A program made the translations under genes and the position numbers. The notes under the pieces are model-generated. The model worked only from the letters and a program-made list of their open reading frames with translations, did no database searches and was not told the origin of the DNA. A stretch of 64,000 nt of DNA from Cristatella mucedo (Eukaryota > Bryozoa > Phylactolaemata > Cristatellidae), in assembly GCA_009760855.2 (NCBI GenBank), contig WPIO01000027.1, positions 3,404,501-3,468,500 on the forward strand, in the 5' to 3' direction. Shown here piece after piece: positions 1-8,599 of the stretch (its first letter is position 1; every line of letters starts with the position of its first letter).

Positions 1-602
1 CCATTGCCGAGTGTACCAATCAGAGCTTTAGTTTTAGGTCCAAGTGGCTCAGGTAAGTCTCAACTTATCATGAATTGGATATTTTATGGAATGGTTAATT
101 ATGATTGTTGTACGATTATTGCTTCAAGTTTAGATCAAAAGTTATATCGTGGACTTATGTCATGACAAAAGAAAACAAGGCTTATTCTTGGATTAACGGA
201 ATTGATGCTATGCCGGAAGTAGACTCGTATAAGAACTGCAAGAATGTAGTTGTACTTGATTTAATGATAGAAGATCAAACTAAAATATTAGACTATTTCA
301 CACGACATAAAGGTCTGAATATTTTCTATCTTGCTCAAGGCTTTACTAACATACCTAGGAGAGAAATTAGAAATAATGAAAATCTAATAGTAATCTTTAA
401 GCAAAACACAACGGACATTGAGTATATCCGTGATGCATATGTTGGAGATATTGATAAGAAACAATTTAGAGAATGGGTCAACTCTTGTACTAGAAACCGT
501 TTTGGTTTTTGCAAAATAGATCTAACAAAGACTGGGTCGGAAGGCAGATTTTGGTCTGTTAATTCAGAAGGAAAGCAATTAATGACATTTTTTAATTATT
601 AA
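1..602 (+). pseudogene. Genome-packaging ATPase (FtsK/HerA type), 5'-truncated and frameshifted
   Basis: This is the 3' part of a viral DNA-packaging ATPase; its 5' end lies outside the window. Frame 1 (bases 1-165) carries a Walker A loop, GPSGSGKS, at about 37-60 and stops at TGA 163-165. Frame 3 continues the same protein to 602 with a hydrophobic Walker B-like strand, NVVVLDLMIED, at about 243-275. A following block containing YLAQGFTNIPRREIR is typical of Polinton and adintovirus ATPases. A one-base frameshift near 145-170 separates the two halves. In this family the enzyme pumps DNA into a preformed capsid. It sits just upstream of the capsid cluster, as expected. The motifs are seen; the function follows from the family. 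The break may be decay or an assembly error. Confidence 0.85.
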
Positions 603-606
603 TAGA

Positions 607-611
607 TATAG
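607..611 (+). promoter_or_regulatory. TATAG start-proximal motif
   Basis: TATAG ends four bases before the ATG at 616. It is one member of a motif set found before most genes of the viral block. Promoter or transcript-start function is inferred from recurrence only. Confidence 0.45.
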
Positions 612-615
612 TAAA

Positions 616-1263
616 ATGTTTAATGGAAAAATTTACTCGAGTGGTAAAAAACCTTACAAAGGAAGTGTTCAAGACGCATTAGATTATGAAACTAAACTGC
701 ATAACCTGCAAGATCTAAGAGATGCAAATATTCTAGAAAACTCTCGTGAGATACAAAGAATAGAATCAGAAATTGCTATAAGAGACGCTGCTGAGCATAG
801 ACTAAACGAGCAAGCATTAGAGAGATCTACTGATAACTCAGGTAAAGTTGTTGTTGATAAACTTAAAAGAATTAGACCTAAACTTGCTTTACGAATAGAA
901 AACAAAGAACAACTGCAGAAAGTTTTGGATTACGAACACAAACCAGACATATCTAGTACTATTCAAAAAGCAAGAACAGCTATTAGTGAAGGAAAGCATA
1001 AAAAAGCAATTACTATAGCAAATCAAGCAAAGACATATGCAGCAAATCCAGAAATACGAGAAGCTATTGATGCTGCTCAAAAAGGTTTAGCCGAAGAGTT
1101 AAATATAAATCTAACTACTGGCACTCCTAAGAAAACTCAAGTACAAGATTTTGATAAAGCTGAACTAATTAAATTACTTAATGAAAAAAATGGATATATA
1201 CCAAGTTATGTATCAAGAATAATAAATAAGATTGATAGTACAAATAAATTAAAAACTATATGA
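616..1263 (+). CDS. Uncharacterised helical viral protein (215 aa)
   Basis: This open frame is intact, starts at ATG 616 just after a TATAG motif and lies 13 bases after the ATPase stop. The product is lysine- and glutamate-rich and predicted mostly helical, with coiled-coil-like stretches around residues 25-70 and 110-170. I see no signal peptide, membrane segment or catalytic motif. Its C-terminal stretch (around PSYVSRIINKID) resembles the end of the next gene (KSYIVKINKIVYD), so the two may be paralogues or share an interaction tail. Its position between the ATPase and the capsid genes suggests a structural or assembly role, but that is inference. I do not recognise the family. Confidence 0.7.
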   Translation: MFNGKIYSSGKKPYKGSVQDALDYETKLHNLQDLRDANILENSREIQRIESEIAIRDAAEHRLNEQALERSTDNSGKVVVDKLKRIRPKLALRIENKEQLQKVLDYEHKPDISSTIQKARTAISEGKHKKAITIANQAKTYAANPEIREAIDAAQKGLAEELNINLTTGTPKKTQVQDFDKAELIKLLNEKNGYIPSYVSRIINKIDSTNKLKTI

Positions 1264-1291
1264 GCTAGGAGTAAAACTTAATAATGAAAAA

Positions 1292-1806
1292 ATGTATACT
1301 GCTGAAAAAGAACTAGAACAAACTGCTCATGATATCTTAGAATACACAACTGATTATAATACTAAATTTGATGATAAACAAATAGAAGAAGTAGGTAGAT
1401 TATATGAAGCAACAGTTGATATGAAGAAAGATTTACTTGACATTATTGGAGCAAAGAAAACTGGTAAACTATCTAATCAAGTAAAAATGATTGTTAAAAA
1501 TCTTAGTAAAGAAAATCTTTCTAATGTTGTTACAGAGTTAAATAAAAATAAAAAAGAAGTGTAAAAGAACAAAGAGTTTTAAATTATTTAAGACCTAGAG
1601 TAGGTAAGGAAATAGAAGTAATTCCATTAGTTGTAAAGAATGATTCAGGAGTATTTGACAAGATAGAATTGTGGATTCGCGAACTTGCAGCTGAAAATAC
1701 TGGAGTAGTAAATTCTATTAGTGCTGCTGTTGATTACCTTGCAAAATCTAAAAAAGTACCAAAGTCATACATTGTTAAAATTAATAAAATTGTATATGAT
1801 ATATAG
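1292..1806 (+). pseudogene. Uncharacterised helical viral protein, frameshifted
   Basis: Frame 2 is open from ATG 1292 to TAA 1562-1564 and encodes a charged helical segment. Frame 1 is then open from about 1561 to TAG 1804-1806 with similar AT-rich codon use and no Met of its own. I therefore read the two as one gene of roughly 170 codons broken by a frameshift near the A-rich stretch at 1541-1566. The downstream part includes LRPRVGKEIEVIPL and ends KINKIVYDI, resembling the tail of the preceding gene. No known domain is recognised. The next gene starts only three bases after the stop. A homopolymer sequencing error is an alternative to true decay. Confidence 0.55.
1802..1806 (+). promoter_or_regulatory. 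TATAG start-proximal motif overlapping a stop codon
   Basis: TATAG includes the TAG stop of the preceding gene and ends three bases before ATG 1810. It belongs to the same motif set as the other TATAG sites here. Confidence 0.45.
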
Positions 1807-1809
1807 AAA

Positions 1810-2658
1810 ATGTCTGATCTTCTTGGTGTAGCTAAGGATATTCTAAAAAATGTTGAGTCAATCAAAAAGGGTACTGCTGCAAGTAAAGAGGGATATATTT
1901 TTAATGTTACAGGAACTACTAATCCAATTAGAATTCGAATTAGTGATCCTATAAAACTTAAGAACAAAAACTTTAAAGTTTGCTTCAAAAAGTTTGTTTG
2001 AACTAATTCTATTAAGAACATTACATCAGCTAATAATACTTTTGTGTATAGACTTACTGGCGGATCTGAGCGAATAGTAAGGGTATCTGATGATGTAAAT
2101 ATTGGTATTGCTGACGTAATAAATAATTCTATTGTATTATCTGGAAGTGATAAGTTTGTTTTAGGCATTGATACTGCTACTTCTAATTATTGGATTACTA
2201 TGCCTGCTGGGTTTACATTTGTTGCTGTTAAATCTACTATAGCTCCATTACTTGGATTTACTGGAACTGTTTATACAACAGACAAGACACTTCCATTAGA
2301 TACATATAGTGCAGCTCCTGGAAAACAGTTTACGCAAGTAGTTGTAGATCCAGCAGAAAAAATTACTTCAGAGAATGAAGTTTTTGTTTCTGATTTAAAC
2401 TTAATTCTTATAAACTGCAATTTGGTTGCTAGTGGAACAAGTTATATAAATAATATCGAAACCCAAGCTCTTAGAAGTTTTGCTTATAATTTCTATCCTT
2501 GGGAACAAATGGTATATGAACCGAATACTCTTGAATATCACAATCTTGTTGGAGAATCTATTTCTATTATATTTATTACTATTACAGATCAAAATTTGAA
2601 AGTTTTAGATTTTGGTTCGCAGCAGATCACTGTTGTAATAGAAATTATTGAGATATAA
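1810..2658 (+). pseudogene. Penton-like minor capsid protein 1, one in-frame TGA
   Basis: The frame is open from ATG 1810 to the stop at 2656-2658 except for a TGA at 1999-2001; both sides lie in the same frame, so about 282 codons form one gene. The C-terminal part carries features of Polinton-type single jelly-roll minor capsid proteins: a LLGFTG segment, a beta-rich core and a final block ITDQNLKVLDFGSQQITVVI. In related viruses such proteins form the fivefold vertices of the capsid. The premature TGA would remove three quarters of the protein and is consistent with a CGA-to-TGA transition. The gene abuts its paralogue, whose ATG is at 2666. The family call rests on motif pattern and position. 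Confidence 0.65.
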
Positions 2659-2664
2659 TATAAG
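2659..2664 (+). promoter_or_regulatory. TATAAG start-proximal motif
   Basis: TATAAG ends one base before the ATG at 2666 and is a variant of the TATAG motif seen at other viral genes here. This spacing favours ATG 2666 over an in-frame position 18 bases upstream. Confidence 0.4.
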
Positions 2665-2665
2665 A

Positions 2666-4318
2666 ATGTCAATAAGAATCACTGGAACTACTAGTTCTGA
2701 TTCAAAAACTCTTGTTCCACCGTTAATACTTGGATCAGATTCTGGCTATAACAAAATAGGTTTGCGAAGAGTTGAATTTACTTATACAAACAGAGTAATA
2801 TCAAATATTACTACTGGTGTAAACGATATGTTTTGGTATAAAGTGAGTATGGCAAACGTTAACAGCTTCTCAATTGCTATACCAGAAGGATATTATGATA
2901 GTCAAATGATTGTCCTTGCATTAAACCAAGCTTTAGGAAAAGCTGGCTCATTTTACAATGTTGCTAATAGAAATAGTACTGGAATAAAATTTAGTGTTGA
3001 TGCAGATGATAGAATAATAATGCAAGTTGTTGGTGATTATGTTGCATTACTTGGAACTAATTATGGTGTAATTAATTCAATTGGTGATACTCTAGGTTTT
3101 AGTTCAAATTTTCAAGGTTCATTTGATGCTGATATGGTTAATAATAATAATAATAATAATAATTCACTTGATAAAGCGCCCTCAGAGAACTCAATCTCTC
3201 TCTAGGCGCTTTACATTTACTGTAAAGTGAAATGCAATTGAATGGTGAGCAATATCGTGCTTGATAAACAAACAAAATGAGTAACATGGTTAGGGGTGAC
3301 ATGCACAGGGTCAGCATGCAAATTTGGTTAGTGGCAGCATGCACAGTAGCACGAATAAGCGCATGAAGGACGAATCACAGGGTCCCACTAAATGCTGTCC
3401 TACATAGATGTTTTTAAGTTCCTTTTAAATGTGGTCAGGTCAGGGGATGTTCTGACGCAGATCGGGAGGGATTTCCAGGCTTTGGGAGCATACGAACTAA
3501 ATGCACGGTCTCCAAAGGATTTAAGGTTTGTACGAGGTATTTCTAGACTGTTGGATTCCGAAAAGCAGGTGGTACGATGCTTGGCCTGATGGGGTAGTAT
3601 ATCTGACAGATAGGCTGGAGCCATAGAATGAAGGGACCTAAAAGTGAGCGACAAAACCTTGAAGTCAATCCGTTGCTTGACTGGTAGCCAGTGCAGGTCG
3701 GCGAGAAGTGGAGTAATGTGGCAACTGCGACGCTCACGACAGACAAGTCTAGCTGCCGAGTTCTGCACCAGCTGCAATCGCCTGATCGCACATGCTGGTA
3801 GGCCAGTAAGCAGTGAGTTTCAGAAGTCGAGACGGGATGTCACGAATGCATGGACCAACTTAGATGTGGTATCTTTATCTAAACAAGCCCGAAGTTTAGC
3901 AATGTTATGAAGCTGAAAATAGGCGGTTGGGCGATTTATGGTTGGGGGAACACCGTATGAAGCAGTAGAGAAAGCAATGTATTTCTCTGGTACTTATAAG
4001 GCTTGGAATAAAATGCAGCCACCTGACAATTCTGAAGTAAAATGGATAAGTATTGATTGTGATCTTGTAGATCCTAATAGAAACTATGTTGAACATAAAA
4101 AGAGATTTTTAGAACAGTCTTCATCTTTGTATTTAATTGATATTGATGATATTGATCCAGGAGATAAAATTGACGTGCATGTTCCAAACGTTTTATTCTT
4201 ACCTACTCGTGGAGATATTGATGGTATTAGCAATATTACAATTAGTTTAACAGATCAAAATAGAAATAAAATAAATACTATTGCAGATGTTATAGCTACA
4301 ATAGAAATTTCGAAATAA
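2666..4318 (+). pseudogene. Penton-like minor capsid protein 2, split by a LINE
   Basis: The 5' part (2666-3139) and 3' part (3944-4318) are two halves of one viral gene separated by an 804-bp interval: a LINE plus one copy of a 7-bp target duplication. Both halves are in frame 2, and the interval is a multiple of three, so the halves share one register. The N-terminal half includes IPEGYYDSQMIVLALNQAL and a LGFSSNFQG segment. The C-terminal half ends in a block with VLFLPTRGDIDGISNITISL followed by TDQN, close to the tail of the preceding paralogue. The likely role is a vertex or minor capsid jelly-roll protein. The element's sequence brings in a stop at 3203-3205, so the copy is dead. Confidence 0.7.
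3140..3936 (-). mobile_element. LINE-A (CR1/L2-type) 3' fragment inserted in a capsid gene
   Basis: This is a 5'-truncated non-LTR retrotransposon on the minus strand. The + strand begins with (TAA)n, the complement of an ATT-repeat 3' tail, then the family's 3' end (AAAGCGCCCTCAGAGAACT at about 3174). The reverse strand at 3400-3777 encodes the typical C-terminal reverse-transcriptase tail (LQLVQNSAARLV, then HITPLLADLHWLPV). The 7-bp sequence TATGGTT flanks it at 3133-3139 and 3937-3943 as a target-site duplication. Confidence 0.9.
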
Positions 4319-4323
4319 TATAG
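4319..4323 (+). promoter_or_regulatory. TATAG start-proximal motif
   Basis: TATAG immediately follows the TAA stop (4316-4318) of the preceding gene and ends one base before ATG 4325. Confidence 0.45.
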
Positions 4324-4324
4324 G

Positions 4325-4920
4325 ATGGTTAGCTATGCCAGAATTGGTAATGGTAGGATAACTGGTGGGAAATATCATGGTTCTGGTTTGCTTGACAAGA
4401 TTATTGATGGTGTTGGAAAAGCAGCGCCTGTGCTTACTGGACTAACTGGGCTTAGTATGAACATTGCTAACAAAGGAATTGAAATGCATCAAGCAAGAAA
4501 ATTAACTGAGTTGCAGACAAAGAAAGAAAAGATTGACCAGGAATATGCTAATAAACAAAGAGAACTTGATGATAAACTTGATTAGGAAAGAAGAAAGAAA
4601 GAACTTGAGTATGAGTTGGAGAAACGTAAAAAAGAAGAAGATTGTGAAAGAAAGATGAAAGAGATGGATCTTGAGATAAAACGAGCGATGCTTGATAAAC
4701 TTAAACCAAAAAGCAAAAAGAAATACAAAGAAAAGATGGAGGACTCTGAAACTGAAGATTATTCAGAAACATTAAAAAAAATGATCCTAAGGCATACAAA
4801 GAAATAGAAAGAGTTATAAAAGAAAAATCTGTTGTTCCTGCTATTATGTCTAGAGCTGATGGATATGGCGGATACATGAAAAAAATTGGTGCTGGCTTAT
4901 ACATTCAGAATAAGAAATAA
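4325..4920 (+). pseudogene. pVI-like minor capsid/membrane-lytic protein, broken
   Basis: From ATG 4325 the frame runs to TAG 4583-4585, continues in the same frame to about 4770, then shifts at an A-run (about 4771-4782) into another frame that ends at TAA 4918-4920. The N-terminus carries RITGG followed by K, which fits the (M/I/L)xGG-x cleavage consensus of adenovirus-type proteases. After it comes a glycine-rich amphipathic stretch around GSGLLDKIIDGVGKAA. A long lysine/glutamate coiled coil follows, and the tail is GYGGYMKKIGAGLYI. This layout recalls adenovirus pVI-type internal proteins, which are trimmed by the maturation protease and act on membranes during entry. Function is inferred from layout and neighbours. 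The TAG fits CAG-to-TAG decay. No protease gene is in the window. Confidence 0.5.
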
Positions 4921-4935
4921 ATTTTTACTTTTTTA

Positions 4936-4940
4936 TATAG
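4936..4940 (+). promoter_or_regulatory. TATAG start-proximal motif before the major capsid gene
   Basis: TATAG ends seven bases before ATG 4948 and follows a T-rich run (4922-4934). It belongs to the viral motif set. Confidence 0.45.
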
Positions 4941-4947
4941 AGAAGAA

Positions 4948-6459
4948 ATGGCAAGTGCACCAATTGATACTATACTCGAATCGGGAGATCCTAGTTTTCC
5001 TAACTACAAAATTAAAGATTATCAATACAGAGAGTTTTACCAAAGCAATGGAAATGAGACTGATAGTATTGCAAATAAACTAGTTACGTTTTCTGTTCCT
5101 GGCGAACAACAGCTTTGCTATGTTCTGTCAGATGCTTATCTACTGCTTGAAGGACAATTGCAAGTCCAAACAGCTGCTGGTGGAAACTTTGCAGCACCTA
5201 CTAGAACTCTTGCTGCTGGGCTTGTTAACAATGCTGGAGCATGGATGTTTAGTTCGATGAGAATCTGACTTGGTGCTGAAGAAATAAAAAGCTATTCATT
5301 GAAAGAAGGCCCTGGAAGTGTATCAACTCTTATGGGACACCTTACATATCCAAATGATTACAACCGAACAGAAGGACCTGCAACTGGATGGAAGAAAGAT
5401 GAGGCAAATTCTTTTGATGATTTGTATACAGGCAGCAGTGCTTATGTTAGTCCAAACGCTTCTGCGGCATCTTCTAGTAATATTGGTTTTGCTTACAGAA
5501 GAGGTCTTTCTAGTGTCTTAGCGGATAATGTAGGAACTTTTAGTATCTCACTCCCACTTTCAAGATTGTCTGGATTGTGTGCAGATATGAATAAGATTCT
5601 TTATAATATTCCGTTTACGCTTGAGATGACGAGAGTTGGTGGAAGTAATTTTGATGCTATTATGACTGGTACATCAGGAGCTGCTGCTAATATTAATTCA
5701 ATTGCATCTAGAAGTGCCGTTGGAGCTGCTAATGATGGGCTTTGGAATGCATTTAAGATTAGTATGTCAAAAATGAGGCTAATGGTTCCTTTTGTTATTC
5801 CTAAAGAAAGTATTCAAAGAGCACTTGCTGATGTTTCAGGTGAAAGAGCAAAGAAAATCAGACTTAATTACAGAGTCAGACGTTATGAGAATATGACACA
5901 AACAAACTTTAACCAAGGTCTAAAATATACTAGAACTCTATATGTGCAAAACACTATTGATAAAGTTAGGTGGTTGATTGTTGCTGCACAGAATACAAAC
6001 AAATATAATGATTATACTGGAAATCCATGCACATACAATCATTGCGATATTAAAAATGTGACTGTTCTTGCTAATGGTTCAAAGCAATATCCTACTGTTG
6101 CTAGAAGTAGTTATCCAAAAGATGGAAAATGTTCTACCGCATATCTAGATTTTACTCAATTCAGAAAGCATCTTGGATTAAATGAAGTTACAGAACCAGT
6201 TGGTGTAACTTTTCCAGAATGGCTAATGCTATATCCAATTCATGTTGTTGATCTCCAATACAACGATGAACCTTTAAGAATCACTTCAAAACTCGATGTA
6301 AGTATTGAGTTCAACTCTCAAATACCTTCAGCTATTGTCGCTGGTAATGCAGCTACAAGTATTGTGGTTCATTATTTAACTATTTGTGAGAACACTGCTG
6401 AACTTACTTCTAATGGTAATGGTTCATCATTTACCTGCAGCAAAGGAACATTTGTATAG
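4948..6459 (+). pseudogene. Double-jelly-roll major capsid protein, one in-frame TGA
   Basis: A single frame runs from ATG 4948 to the stop at 6457-6459 (503 codons) except for a TGA at 5266-5268; the flanking parts share frame 1. Family-typical pieces are an N-terminal beta-rich domain, the LPLSRLSGLCADMNKILYNI segment, then FTLEMTRVGGSNFDAI, and a C-terminal beta domain around LMLYPIHVVDLQYNDEP. These match the pattern of Polinton and adintovirus major capsid proteins, which assemble as pseudo-hexameric trimers into an icosahedral shell. The length is close to the usual 500-650 residues. The TGA lies just after SSMRI and fits a CGA-to-TGA change. It follows the pVI-like gene, a common order in this group. 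Confidence 0.8.
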
Positions 6460-6499
6460 GATGGAACTGACATTTAAAAAAAATTAAACCAGAAATATA

Positions 6500-7333
6500 A
6501 TGAATAAATTTGATTTTGTACAAGGTTCGGATGAATGGAAAAAATCAATGTCTTTGAATATTGGAGGATCAGAGGTTTACTCAGTGCTTGGAAATGATTT
6601 AATATTCGGAGAACAGAGTGAAAGTGATATAGAATTAATTGCAAATAGAAAACTAAAAAAATACATTGATAACAATTCTAGTATGAGATTTCCTCCAATG
6701 ATATTCGGTAAAGTATTTGAACCTATTGCTGCTAAGTTTTTGGAAATGAAACTAAAAGTAAAACTTGATAATGCAAACGATTGCTTTAGTAGTGATGGTG
6801 TATACAGATATTCTCCTGATGGAATAATAGATAACAATACCCCAGTAGAAATAAAATGTTTATGGAGCAGAAATATTATTGATGATTTTATACCTAAACA
6901 ATATCACGCACAGTGTTTACTTGGTTTGCATGTTTTAAAATTAAGTGAATGCTTTTACTCTGAGTTTGAGATTTTTGTTCCTGGGTTGAATTGTGAAGAA
7001 CCTCCGATAGATTATGTAGCAGCTGGTAATGTAAGAATTCCTAATACTGATTTGGATATGCCACCTAGAGAACCAATTTTTATGCTTTTACTTAAAGATG
7101 AAAAGTATTTCGATTTTGAATTTGACATCATAAGCAAGTATGGCAGATTTAATAATAAGAAAGCAAATGGTTATGATATAAAGTATTATATAAGAAGATG
7201 TTTGATCCAAGTGGTAGAAGAAGATGATCCTTGTAGATTTTTTAGAATAGTTCCTATTGTTAAAAAAGTGTTAGATAGATCGAAAATTGTAATTAATAAC
7301 TATATAGATGAGTCGAAGACATCATTGCAATGA
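6500..7333 (+). CDS. YqaJ-type viral exonuclease/recombinase (PD-(D/E)xK fold)
   Basis: This intact 277-codon frame starts at ATG 6500, directly preceded by TATA. Motifs in order are GSDEWKK with LNIGGSEVYSVLG near residues 9-31 (entry motif of YqaJ/lambda-exonuclease proteins), FGKVFEPIAAKFLE near 74-87 (conserved Glu), SPDGII near 109-114 (catalytic Asp), VEIKC near 120-124 (the ExK pair), and a KQYHAQCLLGLHVL helix near 138-151. Together these are the full active-site set of lambda-exonuclease-like 5'-3' DNases used in recombination and end processing. It is one of the few undamaged genes of the element. Its partner annealing protein, if any, is not seen here. The catalytic class is well supported; the role in this virus is inference. 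Confidence 0.8.
   Translation: MNKFDFVQGSDEWKKSMSLNIGGSEVYSVLGNDLIFGEQSESDIELIANRKLKKYIDNNSSMRFPPMIFGKVFEPIAAKFLEMKLKVKLDNANDCFSSDGVYRYSPDGIIDNNTPVEIKCLWSRNIIDDFIPKQYHAQCLLGLHVLKLSECFYSEFEIFVPGLNCEEPPIDYVAAGNVRIPNTDLDMPPREPIFMLLLKDEKYFDFEFDIISKYGRFNNKKANGYDIKYYIRRCLIQVVEEDDPCRFFRIVPIVKKVLDRSKIVINNYIDESKTSLQ
7303..7307 (+). promoter_or_regulatory. TATAG start-proximal motif inside the upstream gene
   Basis: TATAG directly abuts ATG 7308 and lies within the last 31 bases of the exonuclease gene, so the fibre-like gene may have its own transcript start inside its neighbour. Confidence 0.45.
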
Positions 7334-8286
7334 ATATGTAAGTAGAATAAATGGTTATATATTGTCAGATCTTGATGCGGATGGAAATATAATTATTAAT
7401 ATGAGAGATCCTGTAAATGATAGTGATGCTGTTACAAAATCATATGCAGATGCAAACTTTATTGTAAACAGTGGTACTTCTTTAAATTTACAGAATAGAC
7501 CAATTACAAATCTTGCTCAAGGAGTTAATCCAACAGATGCTGTTAATTTTAATCAAGTATCTAATTATATAAAGAAATCTGGAGATACAATGACTGGAGA
7601 TTTAAATATGAATAGTTTTGCTATTACTTCTACATATTGGAATTCTAGTCTTACTACTCCAACAGTTTTACCTGGTGATTTTTGTGTTACTTATGGTGGA
7701 TTAAAACGAGATGTGATATTGAAGAATTCTCCAGCTACAAAAAATTTAAACATGAATAATAATTCTATAATCAATGTTGCTGAGCCTGTTAATTCTTCAG
7801 ATGCTGCACGAAATTATATGTTGATAGAACCGTTAAAAAAATAACAGAAGTTGTTGTACTTACATTTAATCCTAGAGCAATGAGTTCTATTATTAATATT
7901 TCTACTGCATATTCTTGGACAAATAAAAATAGTCCTCCACTAAGAATATTAAGCGCAATGGTTGTTGGATCGTCTAACTGTATACAACTAAAGCCTAGCA
8001 GCGATATGACAATAGTACCAGGAGATATACGTGCTATAAATACATCGCCGACTGGAACTGATTTTAAGTGTTATGCATACTTTACTAGAGTTCCGATAGA
8101 ATATTATTATGTTGATAACCTAGGAAATATGAAAGTTAATTCTATTAATTTCTTACATAAGGACCTGAAAAGTACAAAAGAACTAATAAAACAATTAATT
8201 CTTTTAATTGTGTTGCTTTATGCTTACCTTTTACTAACGGAAATAGTTTAGCTATATGCATTATTGATTCGTGTTCTAAACAATGA
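7308..8286 (+). pseudogene. Phage-type fibre/receptor-binding protein, frameshifted twice
   Basis: The gene starts at ATG 7308, overlapping the exonuclease end by 26 bases. The N-terminal half carries a repeated pattern known from phage tail fibres: RDPVNDSDAVTKSYAD, ITNLAQGVNPTDAVNF, KKSGDTMTGDLNMNS and NLNMNNNSIINVAEPV with NSSDAARNYM. The frame shifts at an A-run near 7836-7842 and continues in frame 2 as a beta-rich domain from about 7845. A second shift near 8155-8165 leads into a tail containing CVALCLPFTNGNSLAICIID, ending at TGA 8284-8286. The likely product is a trimeric fibre with a C-terminal head for host attachment. It overlaps the convergent zinc-protein gene by 11 bases. The repeat pattern is seen; receptor binding is inferred. 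Confidence 0.6.
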
Positions 8287-8590
8287 TGATTACAGAATAA
8301 TTCGGAACACCTTTTTTAAAGTGTTTCTTTGCTAAGCAATATATTTTTGTAGGTCTTTGTTTAGAATATTTATTCCTTGCATAATAACAATCTGCACAAA
8401 TAATTATTTTGTTATTTCTTAAAATACCACAATCGAAATCCGTTTCTGTGCTATCTAAATCACAGATATCGCAACGCATTTCATACTTTAACTTTGGTCT
8501 TCGTTTAACCTTTTTGCAAACTGGATGGCCTGACTCTAAGCATTCAATTTCGCTAAGTGATGTCGAACAAGTATCACAAAATATTTCCAT
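8276..8590 (-). CDS. Small Cys-rich, probably zinc-binding protein (104 aa)
   Basis: This intact reverse-strand frame starts at ATG 8590-8588. Cys pairs spaced C-x2-C occur at residues 5/8, 41/44 and 65/68, with single Cys at 18, 26, 54 and 84, and basic residues between them. This suggests one or two zinc ribbons. I do not recognise a named family. It is divergent from the integrase gene with only nine bases between the two ATGs, and its 3' end overlaps the fibre gene by 11 bases. A regulatory or nucleic-acid-binding role is a guess from the metal-ligand pattern. Confidence 0.6.
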   Translation of the reverse strand: MEIFCDTCSTSLSEIECLESGHPVCKKVKRRPKLKYEMRCDICDLDSTETDFDCGILRNNKIIICADCYYARNKYSKQRPTKIYCLAKKHFKKGVPNYSVIIIV

Positions 8591-8599
8591 TTCTATAGA
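8591..8599. promoter_or_regulatory. Bidirectional start-site palindrome (TTCTATAGA)
   Basis: The whole gap between two divergent start codons is nine bases. With the first base of the + ATG it forms the perfect palindrome TTCTATAGAA (8591-8600). Each strand therefore reads TATAG one base (plus) or two bases (minus) ahead of its own ATG. There is no room for separate conventional promoters. Confidence 0.5.

Noticed and set aside
2648-2665. Upstream start for penton-like protein 2
   Set aside because: It would overlap the previous gene and lies before the TATAAG motif; ATG 2666 fits the pattern of the other genes.
1-6459. Alternative genetic code or stop-codon readthrough in the viral genes
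   Set aside because: TGA, TAG and TAA all occur as internal stops, ordinary TGG encodes Trp, and several genes also have frameshifts and insertions. Decay explains the set better.
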